In this document: positions 12,401-24,400 of the stretch, piece after piece
Numbering within the stretch: position 1 is the first letter of the stretch
Layout: the number at the start of each line of letters is the position of its first letter
NCBI GenBank assembly: GCA_016165875.1
Contig: JABBOT010000010.1
Coordinates: forward strand, 6,293,875-6,357,874
Source: Acanthopleura granulata
Lineage: Eukaryota > Mollusca > Polyplacophora > Chitonida > Chitonidae
Direction of reading: 5' to 3'
Length of the DNA stretch: 64,000 nucleotides
Position numbers and translations under genes: made by a program
The notes under the pieces: generated by a model
The model's database searches: none
What the model was told of the DNA's origin: nothing
Seen by the model: the letters and a program-made list of their open reading frames with translations, nothing else

Positions 12401-15400
12401 TAAGCCAGTTGAGGATAAAGAGAATATGTGTGTCGGTGAACAAACTGGAAACTTGGCTGATTTTACGAAAAGATTTTCAGGACTGGAAACAGATGCGGAA
12501 ATGGAAATGACATCTTGCCTCAGCAGAATTGTAGTTGAAAAGCAATTTCTGATGGAAACCACAAATCAGAGAAGTAAATCTGCTGATTTCACTGGAAGAT
12601 TTTCAGAACGAGATGCTGATGGTGGGATGGATATAACAACTTGCCATGGCAACATTGTTATACAGAAACCGTTACTTGAGGATAACCCAAATCATAAGAT
12701 GCCACCTGCTGATGTGACCCAGAAATTTTCAGGACTGGAAGATGAAGCAAGAATGGATATGACAACTTGCCATGGCAACGTTATTGTTCACGAAAACTTC
12801 CAAGGGCAAAACACTAAACACTTCATGAAACGTTTGAGGCAAAATGATGAACAGGAAAGCAATGTAGAATCAGGAATGAGAAGCTTAGGTGCGGCAATCA
12901 ACATATCAAATGTAACCAAATATCAAATAAAAATACCTAAACATGGGATACATCATACTGATGTGACCCAAGGATTTTCGAGATTGGATAATGAGGCTGG
13001 AATGGAAATGACAGCTTGCCATGGCAACAGAGTTGACAGATTTCTTCGAGAGCAGAACACCAAACACGCTATGAAATCTACTGATGTAACCCAAAGATTT
13101 TCAGGACAGGAAAGTGATGCTGGAATGGAAATGACAACTTGCATTGGAAACATAGTTGCTGACAAATTTCTTCCCGAGCAAATCACCAAACACCCTATGA
13201 AATCAACTGATGTGGCCCAAAGATTTTCAGGTCAGGAAAGTGATGCTGGAATGGAAATGACAACTTGCATTGGAAACATGGTTGCTGACAAATTTCTTCC
13301 CGAGCAAATCACCAAACACCCTATGAAATCAACTGATGTGGCCCAAAGATTTTCAGGACAGGAAAGTGATGCTGGAATGGAAATGACAACTTGCATTGGA
13401 AACATGGTTGCTGACAAATTTCTTCCCGAGCAAATCACCAAACACCCTATGAAATCAACTGATGTGGCCCAAAGATTTTCAGGTCAGGAAAGTGATGCTG
13501 GAATGGAAATGACAACTTGCATTGGAAACATAGTAGCTGGCAAATTTCTTCCAGAAGGAAAAAACAAATACTCAAATAAATCAACTGATATGATCCAGAG
13601 ATTTTCAGGACAGGAAAGTGATGCTGGAATGGAAATGACATCTTGCATTGGAAACATGGTTGCTGACAAATTCTTTCCAGAGCAAAACACCAAACATACA
13701 GTGAAATCAACTGATATGACCCAAAGATTTTCAGGTCAGGAAAGTGATGCTGGAATGGAAATGACAACTTGCATTGGAAACATGGTTGCTGACAAATTTC
13801 TTCCAGAGCAAATCACCAAACACCCTATGAAATCAACTGATGTGACCCAAAGATTTTCAGGTCAGGAAAGTGATGCTGGAATGGAAATGACAACTTGCAT
13901 TGGAAACATGGTTGCTGACAAATTTCTTCCCGCGCAAATCACCAAACACCCTATGAAATCAACTGATGTGACCCAAAGATTTTCAGGACAGGAAAGTGAT
14001 GCTGGAATGGAAATGACATCTTGCATTGGAAACATAGTTGCTGACAAATTTCTTCCCGAGCAAATCACCAAACACCCTATGAAATCAACTGATGTGACCC
14101 AAAGATTTTCAGGACAGGAAAGTGATGCTGGAATGGAAATGACAACTTGCATTGGAAACATGGTTGCTGACAAATTTCTTCCCGAGCAAATCACCAAACA
14201 CCCTATGAAATCAACTGATGTGACCCAAAGATTTTCAGGACAGGAAAGTGATGCTGGAATGGAAATGACATCTTGCATTGGAAACATAGTTGCTGACAAA
14301 TTCTTTCCAGAGCAAAACACCAAACATACAGTGAAATCAACTGATATGACCCAAAGATTTTCAGGTCAGGAAAGTGATGCTGGAATGGAAATGACAACTT
14401 ACATTGGAAACATGGTTGCTGACAAATTTCTTCCAGAACAAAACACCAAAAATACATTGAAATCAACTGATGTGACCCAAAGATTTTCAGGACAGGAAAG
14501 TGATGCTGTAATGGAAATGACAACTTGCATTGGAAACATAGTTGCTGACAAATTTCTTCCAGAGCAAAACACCAAACATACAGTGAAATCAACTGATGTG
14601 ACCCAAAGATTTTCAGGACAGGAAAATGGTGCTGGAATGGAAATGACATCTTGCATTGGAAACATAGTAGCTGACAAATTTCTTCCGGAACAAAACACCA
14701 AAAATACATTGAAATCAACTGATGTGACCCAAAGATTTTCAGGACAGGAAAGTGATGCTGTAATGGAAATGACAACTTGCATTGGAAACATAGTTGCTGA
14801 CAAATTTCTTCCAGAGCAAAACACCAAACATACAGTGAAATCAACTGATGTGACCCAAAGATTTTCAGGACAGGAAAATGATGCTGGAATGGAAATGACA
14901 ACTTGCATTGGAAACATAGTTGCTGACAAATTTCTTCCAGAGCAAAACACCAAACATGCAATGAAATTGACTGATGTGATCCAGAGATTTTCAGGACAGG
15001 AATGTGCTGCTGGAATGGAAGTGACAACTTGCATTGGAAACATAGTTGCTGACAAATTTTTTCCAGAACAAAACACCAAACATGCAATGAAATCGACTGA
15101 TGTGATCCAGAGATTTTCAGGACAGGAACGTGCTGCTGGAATGGAAATGACAACTTGCATTGGAAACATAGTAGCTGACAAATTTTTTCCAGAACAAAAC
15201 ACCAAACATACAGTGAAATCAACTGATGTGACCCAAAGATTTTCAGGACAGGAAAGTGATGCTGGAATGGAAATGACAACTTGCATTGGAAACATGGTTG
15301 CTGACAAATTTCTTCCAGAACAAAACACTAAATACCCTATGAAATCAACTGATATGACCCAAAGATTTTCAGGACAGGAAAGTGATGCTGGAATGGAAAT

Positions 15401-18400
15401 GACAACTTGCATTGGAAACATGGTTGCTGACAAATTTCTTCCAGAGCAAATCACCAAACACCCTATGAAATCAACTGATGTGACCCAAAGATTTTCAGGA
15501 CAGGAAAGTGATGCTGGAATGGAAATGACATCTTGCATTGGAAACATAGTTGCTGACAAATTCTTTCCAGAGCAAAACACCAAACATACAGTGAAATCAA
15601 CTGATATGACGCAAAGATTTTCAGGTCAGGAAAGTGATGCTGGAATGGAAATGACAACTTGCATTGGAAACATGGTTGCTGACAAATTTCTTCCAGAACA
15701 AAACACCAAAAATACAGTGAAATCAACTGATGTGACCCAAAGATTTTCAGGACAGGAAAGTGATGCTGGAATGGAAATGACAACTTGCATTGGAAACATG
15801 GTTGCTGACAAATTTCTTCCAGAACAAAACACTAAATACCCTATGAAATCAACTGATGTGGCCCAAAGATTTTCAGGACAGGAAAGTGATGCTGGACTGG
15901 AAATGACAACTTGCATTGGAAACATGGTTGCTGACAAATTTCTTCCAGAGCAAAACACCAAACACGCTATGGAGAAGATTGCGGAAATGAAAATGATAAA
16001 TTATAACGGTGACTTATCAAGTGAAAGCCCAGACGTCTGTCTCAAAGAGAATGCTAAAGGAACTTTGTGTAGTAAATTGTCTTATGAAGCAAACCAACAA
16101 GGCTACAGATGTAGTTACCCAGCCACACTAGACAACAAGTTTAACACTGTTAGTTGTGTATTAGGGAAGAGAAGTCTGCCATTAGGGAGACGGAGTTGTG
16201 AACCGTCACCGTACCCACCAGAAAAGGTACAATGTTTAATGGGCCAGACCAAGATACCTTCAAATCTGAGCTACCTTAATAAGAAATTAAATTCTTTAAA
16301 GCAAGATCCAAAGCATCTTAGTTTACTGTTTAGGAACTTGAGGAAAGAAAAAGACCAGATTTCCCATGTGCCAGAAAGATCAGTGCCTGCTTTTTACCAA
16401 AGTGAGATAGGAATCGACAACGAAATGAAGCAGGTACGTGCTCACGATCTTAATGGTGTCAGCTCAAGAAACGAAGATGCTCAGAGACTGCCTATGAGGA
16501 GACACAAAAGCTACACAGAAGGTCCTGCGAAGAACTCAGGTGATGAAAACTGTTCTGTTATATTAGATTCTGTCAACAAGCATGATGAAGATGTCGTTAC
16601 ATCTGCAGCTGTGATGTCGTCAGCAATGCACCATGAGGCCATGACAACTGGGCCTGACTCAGTAGGCATTGATTGCCCTCTGGTTTCTCAGCCTAGGAGC
16701 AGAAAGCAGAGCAGTACAGATTCTGAGGAAGGTAGTTATATTTTAAATCACACGTCTTAGCTTCTGCTATTTTTTTTTGATTCTAATATTCTGGTATTGT
16801 AGGATGTATTACAGTAAATCTTGCATAAGCTTGGATTGCAATCACACCTGCTGTTCCATGATTATGTGGTGGTGGTCTGAACTTGGGAAGTTAGAGACTA
16901 TTCTACCTGTGAACACCCCAGATTTATGTTGCAGAATGCGGGTATGTGCTTTAACGTATGTAGAAGCTTCAAGCTGTATGTTTTTCATATTGAAAATGAT
17001 ACTAAGTATGAGTTGTGTTTTATCACCAGACATAATGAATGTGCCTCAACCTGAGTTGTGTACACTCTCAGACTCTCCGGAAACTACACCCCAGAAAAAG
17101 ATGCCATACACAGAGCCCAGATTACCTCCCGTCTGTGGTCAGTCTGACCGATGTGTGACCGATGACAAGACTTCTGGACCTGAAGACAGTGTTGGTGTGG
17201 ATGCTGATGCAGGTGTCACATCAGACAGAACCATAAACCTGTTGAGCTCTACCTTCACTGAAGACTCAGATGTGGACTGTTTGCCAACAGGTAACAGTCA
17301 GGACAAGTCAGACCAATCCCTACTCCCAGTGGCAGAGACACAGGGAAGTGTTCTGCCACCCGAGACATGTGACACACCTGAGCAGACTATCAATGTTCTT
17401 GTCACAGAGACTATCAGCGAACCTGTAGAGGCTGCAGAGAAGTCAAAGTCGGGATGTGACAAATCCATGATGGATGTGTCATCGCTGCAGGCATCCCAGG
17501 CTAGTAGGACAAATGTGTCTATGAGACGTGAGAACATAAGCTGCCAGAACCTCTCGTCATTCTCGTTCCTGGTAAGTCCATTCCTTGCTGACGTAAAAAC
17601 ACTGTGAAAACGGTTCTGTGTTTGATCTAGGTGTTATATTTCACTAACAATTATTTCACTGAACTTGGACGATAAAATTTGTGAGTAATATATTGAGCAT
17701 AGTGACACTGCCCTTAGTGCCTTTCCTCAAGCCCAGGTCAATCTGGCTTGCTCTCTGGCTGTGTGGGAAGGTTTGCCAGTAACCTGCTCAGTTTCCTCCC
17801 ACCATAATGCTGGTCTCCATCATGTCAGTGAAATATTTTTGAGTATGACGTAAAAGTAGGATCAAGTAAGTCAGATATATGCATGTATTTACTTTGCTAA
17901 CAAAAGCTTGACTTCCTTTTCCATCATTTTTAGTGATGTTCTTTTATCAAGTAGTAAGTTGTTTGTTTTTCTGCTGACCATCACCCTTTCACAATTTAGG
18001 TAGTTTGTCTGAATCTTGCTCTTGTTATATGGGCTATGGTTTCATGACAAAGTGCAAGTTCATCTGTTTACCAGTCCCTTTTATGTGTGCAGGTCGTGGG
18101 TTTTCCCTGGACTCTGCCCGGAGCCCTCCCACTATAATGCTGAATGTAGTCATATAAGTGAAATAATCTTGAGTACGACATAAAACATCAATCAGATAAA
18201 TAAATAAATATATGTGTGCAAATTTTTCATCTCTACAACTTTTGAGCTACTTTCTGAACCATGCATAAAGTCAAATCAGCACTGGTAATGCCATCCTGAC
18301 AGGCAAACTCAGCCAAAGGTGTCCTGTAAAAGTGTGTAATGGTGTTTATATTGCAGCAGACAGAGCCATACCTGAGCAAACCCCCATGTACTGCTGAACA

Positions 18401-21400
18401 GTTCATGCAGATGGTCTGTATCACCACCTGTATGGACTGGTCCTCCACAAGCCGTAGGAGTAGCTTTGCTCCACCTCAGGTGACTCAGGCAATTTTAACC
18501 TCAGTATTTTGGTATTTGTGCTAAAGTTCCTTTTAGTGACATATGTACAGTGTACGTGTTTTTTCTCAGTGTAAAAGAATATTGTCTGTGCTTTTCGCTT
18601 TTCTGTGCCTAGTTGCCTGAACCATGAATCAGAGTGAAATATTCTTGTATATGGTCTAGAATCCCTGTCAAATATGTCAAATTAAATCTGCTCTGGACAA
18701 AAAGAAAAAAAAAGAGAGAGAGAACACAATATTGAAAATAAAATGTTATTTTGATGAATTACAGATGTTCTTCCACCTGTGAAGCAGTTGATAATTTACA
18801 TCTGTTTGTAATGAATGTTTAAATATCTCTTGTTTTAGTGTCGTGTGGAAGACCTGAGCTTGAGTGAGATCCTGGATAAGGTGCTTATAGACAGGGCAGA
18901 GGCAATGATGCTAGAAACAGCGGTGGAGGAAATGGAGAGTCACAGAGCCAGGTAAATCTTCTCGGGTAGAGCTGAAATTTGGAAAGAGGATTGAGAGGAG
19001 GAAAGTATGAGGTGGGGGATGGGGCACAAAATAAGAGCTAACTGATGCTATAGACAGCAGTGAAGGAAATCAAGATTCAAAGAGCTAGGTAAATCTTCTC
19101 AGGTAGAGCTGAGAGCTGGAATGAGGATTGTGGAAAAGAAATTGTGGGGGGAAGGTGGCACATAGCACAAAAGTAAATCTGCACAGGTAGAACTGAGATC
19201 TAGGATAAGGGTGGGTGGAGGTGGAGTGGAGTGAATTATGAGGGGTTTAGGAGTCAAGGAAGAGCAGTGATGCTAGAGAGCAGTGACGGAGAAGAGCCAG
19301 GTAAATCCTCTTAGATAGAGCTGAGATCTGGAATGAGGATTTGCGGGGGAAGAGGTAATGGGAGGGGGGACACAAAGCAAGAGCTGAGGCACTGATGCTA
19401 GAGATGGCTGTAGAGGAGATGGAGAGTCACAGAGCCTGGTAAATCTTCACAGCTAGAGCTGAGAGACCCAGTGAGTATTGGAGGAGAGGAGGGGGTGGAG
19501 CCAGAAAGCAGCCTGCATTTGTGCTGTTGCAGATTAAGATGTGTGGACAAAAGGGTGTATAACTTGTTTGTCAGTGTGTACTTTTCGAACAAAGCAGACA
19601 TAAACTGTTAAAAGTAGTGGTTACTTTTACACGTGGAAGTCATGTACAGTGTATACTCCAAGCAGTGAGAGGAACTATGTAAGTGTTGCTGAAATATTAC
19701 ATCAGAAATATTAGTATACATTCTTAAATAATTAACTCATCGATGAAATGTAACAGAACTGCTTAATCATATACTTCCAGAGATAGAACGAGGTAATATT
19801 GTACTGGTAGTGTTAGAAGGTCACCGAAATTACTAAGTAATCCTGATGATCGATCATTGTAGTTGCTGTATTCTATCTTTTTTTTGGTTTTCTTCTATAA
19901 ATGTGCCATTTCTTTCTGTGTTTTGTTTCTCAAGACTTTTACCACTAATGAGAGAGCTAGAGCAGAATATAGGAGACAACAATCCAGACGTTTTTCAGCA
20001 TATTGTTCAGTCAATAGAACAGGTAAGCACATTAATCAGTGGGTTGATCTAAAGCGACAACCTGACCTCCGTAATAGGGCACTATTGTGATAAACAAATT
20101 AATCAAAATGACAGCTTGAAAAAGTGATGGTTGCGACAGAAAAACATGTAAAACAGTAATGTTCAGAATCATTTCAAGGGTAATGTTTACATACAATTTA
20201 TTTGCTAATGTGGTAGGCTCCTTTGGCTCTGTCAGCTGATCTGGACACTGGTGATGGTCAGTGAATATCTGTGGCATTTTGCTGATATGTTAATCAACTT
20301 TCCTTTTAATGGTGTCTTTTTTTTGCCTCTGGATAACAGAGAACATGTGAAATGGTGTTTCTGGTGCTAGGTAACCAAGTATTCAGTAATCAGGTTGTTT
20401 GTTTTGTGTCAGTGTGAGGAGATCAAACGGCAGTCGTTGTCCTGCTGGTCTGCCTGCAGGAAGAAGTCCAAGCTGATTGGGAAAGAGAGCAAGCTGAGGT
20501 GGCTTCAGGGGCAGAATGTTACCTTACAGGTGAGGTTGTCAGCACTGCTGGGCAGGTGTACAACTTCACTCAGGGGCACAAAGAAATGAATCATTAATTA
20601 TGGTTCATTTTAATTTAATTCTTTGTTTATGTATTGAGGATTCTCAGTAGTCAATGAGGGTCTTGCTACGAACCTGTCGGTTTCCACCAGACCCTGACAG
20701 GTTTTCTTCTACCATAATTCTGACTGCTATCATATCAGTGAAGTATTCTTCACTAAATATTCAAATTGATAAGTAAATCAACAGCCATTGGCCACAGGTG
20801 GGTCTCCATGTTATGGTTTATGGTTCACTGCCCCTTCAGTAGTGTCATGGTCATTTTGAGGACAAACAAGGATAGTTTGGGTTGTGTTGGTGCAGCAGAA
20901 TGTTATGTGTGTCTTCAGAATATCCCTGAATTAAAAAGATGGTTTACTGATTTTATATGACAAAAGCTAGTTCTCTGAGCTAAATGTTTTTGTTACTGTA
21001 ATGAAACACTGTTATCTCTGGCTAAGGAGCCACCATAAATGAGCCAGATTTCTTGGGAGAATGTATTCCTCAAATGGATTTAATTGTAAAAAAAAAAAGA
21101 AAGGCAAAAAATGAAAAGAAATACTTCGTCAACTTCATATTATTTCACTTTGGTTTTTGGTGACTTGCATGGCTAATGAAAGCATACACGTATGTGCTCT
21201 CATTTTGTAGGCCAACAAAGCCAGGATGGCAGAAGCACTGCGAGAAGTGGAGGAGAAGAGTCGATCAGCAGACGCCTTGCTTCAGACTATTGATGAAGGT
21301 GGGTTACTTTGACTCATGTGAACCAGGGGCTGGTGGTAACGACACCATATTACTGTGGCAGTTTACAGGCAGTGCTGTTTTAGGAAGTTCATTGTGTAAC

Positions 21401-24400
21401 CACGGTATATTTGTTCGTTTTAGACTGTGCTCAAGAACATTTCACCAGTGTGACAGTGGCCAGCATTATGGTGGATGAAAACCAAACAGAGTCTGAGGGA
21501 ATGGTGTATTTATTACCACCAACATTGATTTAATACTTTGTTTCAAAGTTTAAAGGAATGCTTTCAGCTCTGGTCATCTCACTGAGCATCATCCATCATG
21601 TAGCAATCAGAATGCGTTAAGGTGCTTTGTGTTTTAACTTTAAGCAATAAATTCCATTTATTTCTTGGGGAAGGTTTGGATTGGGCTTTATTTTTGATTG
21701 TTAATTACAGATTGTTTATATTCTTTATTTTTGTAATTAGAATACATGTAGCTAGTCATCTTTGTGTTTGGCAGAAAAAATCCATAAGTCCAGCAATCTC
21801 CTTCGTCATGCAAGAGAAATTAAGGTCTATCATATTCAGGCTCCATACAAGTGAAGGCCTCCATGACTGAGAGGATTAGTGTGCTAGTACAGGGGCCTCT
21901 CAACAATGAGATTGCTTTGAGTTCAAGCCCAGCTCATGCTAGCTTCCTCTGCGATGATACCTGGGAAGGTCTGGCAGCAACGTGTTGATGGCTATGTGTT
22001 TCCTCCGGGCTCTGCCTGGTCTCCTCCCACCATAATGCTGGCCTCTTGTATAAGTAAAACAGTAATCAAGTAAATAAATAAATATATATTTATTTTAATA
22101 AATAAATAAAGAGAAATTTTGTGTGAGATAGTGAACATCTTACTGAAGCAGTTCAGAATTCTGGTAAAATGCAGATAAGATTAGTTTATGTACTTCACCT
22201 CAACTCACCAAATATAGGAGTGACTATGAGTGCTGTGATGTTTTTCTGAAAATGGTTCTTTGTCTTGGTTTAGCTCTGGCATCAGAGGAGGGTGGTGAGC
22301 CAGATGGAAGCTGTGAGGCTTCTGGGGAGATCAGCGAGGCAGATGGAAGCTGTGAGTCTCCAGAGGCTAGCCTCTCTGAGGAAGACAAACTGCAAGATCA
22401 GCTTAAACAAGCTACCAAAAGTGAGTCGTGTCCTTAACACTTGTGTGAAATATTGTACAATTCAAATGGTCTTTCTTAAAGAGAACAACAGGAGGAAACC
22501 CATGTTTGTTTGCTCCACATTGATAAAAGGCTTGTAGATAGTGTGATCCTTCCAAGAGACTTCCTTGTTACATTAATATATGTATTGACATAGGAAAGGT
22601 AACGCCAGACTGCATATTTATTATTTTTCACATTAAACGTATGATGCATTTTCTTTTCCGTGATGGGTCCACATATGCTCTAAAATGGAAACAACGTTTT
22701 TTGTTACAGAAAAAGATGAATGTGAAGCACAGGTGGCCACTCTGAAGAGGTACAGTCTTTCTCTGCTATGACTCCTGAAATAACACACTTGGTATACGAC
22801 AACTCATGTACACAGTTTCCACATCTTTCCCTTACATGTGCACTAAAAACAGGTTCATTCTCTTTGAACAGGTGACTTTGTTATACATATTACATAGAAT
22901 AGACTGTTGTACAACTGATAGTCATTATTGTAAAAATGTAATTGATAACCTATGTCATGATTGTTTTTGTTTACTTTAAATTGCTACCTTTGCATGTTTT
23001 GAGTACTAGCAAATGGAAATGTTTATTTTTCAGGGATTTAACAGTTCTGACAGAAAATAATGAGGTTCTAAATATGGACATGATAAAACTGAGGAAGGAG
23101 TTGAATGACTTGGCTGTGGAAGAGGAAGCAGCTGACAAGGCAATACAGAAGCTGAGAAACCAGTTCACTGCTCACAAACGGTCAGCTTAAGCTGTTTGTC
23201 CTGGGTTAATTAGTTTCTTAGCAAGAGCCAAAACACCCAGAAACACTTCATCATGGTTCTTTCAATAAAGTAATTTGTATTCAAGCCAGAAAAAAAGGTG
23301 CAGCTTCATACATTGTAGGTTGTTTCTTGCCTTGTTCCTAGGTATAGCAGAGGTGCAGTATGCATAATGTAAGGTATTGCCATAGAAGGAAATGGCAATT
23401 TGTCAAGGACTTCACTTCCTGACAGGCAGAAATGGAATTCAGGTGTTATCTAGAAACCAGTTGCTTGAAACATTTCTGTATACATGTCTGACATGACTGT
23501 GACACAGTCCTCCAACTTGGCTTGATCCTAAAAGTTTTAAAAGGAATTCATAAAAGTTAAAACTTGGCCAACCAAAGGTCAGAAGTTGAGTTTTTTGGGG
23601 GAAGCTAAGATAAACTTAAAAATTAATTCACCACACCATGCTCTCTGTAATAGTATTATCTGTTATCATAACTAAATGGTCTATTGATGACTAATCTGTC
23701 GTGTGGTTTTCTGTTGTCACAGCTTAATAGAGTGGAGTGTGGCAGATTTCTGCGAGCAGTCTGCCAGCTTCCTGTTCCTGTATGATTATATTCGTGTGGT
23801 CGTGGACTTCTGGATGGACCAGAGCCCTGAGATGGCTACACCTCTCATTGATCTCATCACAGTCCAGTCTGCTCTCACAGGTAAGCACTGCTGCACGTGT
23901 ACAAACTAACAGCTTGCCTCTGCTCTCTCATTGCGCTAACAAACAAGGACTGACATTTTGCTTTCTTGACAGATTGAAATATTCATTCAGTTTACTGGAA
24001 ACAAAGATAAATATGATTTTTTAGCTTTAATGTCAAATTTTCGATCTTTTGTATCCCAAGTCATCTATGTTAAGGAAAATTCTTGAAAATCAGACCCCAC
24101 ATAGACACAGACATATGCCATTTGGGGTACTAACATTGTCCCTGTTTTCTTTTGAGATTACCTGTATCTCATAAACTGCTTTGTTGGCTTTGTTTATTTG
24201 TGATGCATTGATATCACCACACAGACAGTGACAGGCCAGAGCTTGTGTTGGCTCACAACATGGTGGCGTTAGCCTTGACTGGAGATGTCTTGGAAACCTA
24301 TGAATCCAAGAGAGATCTGCCAAAGGTAAGGACAAGGCCAAAGTGATGACATCTGGACATCCTGTAAAATCAGCACTTTGAACTTGAGAATATTTGATAC

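Noticed and set aside
13862..15961. Long antisense ORFs (up to 394 codons) opposite the KNL1 MELT array
   Set aside because: They are periodic mirror images of the 126-bp unit. A stop-free frame in one unit stays open in all units because the period is divisible by three. No splice or domain support.
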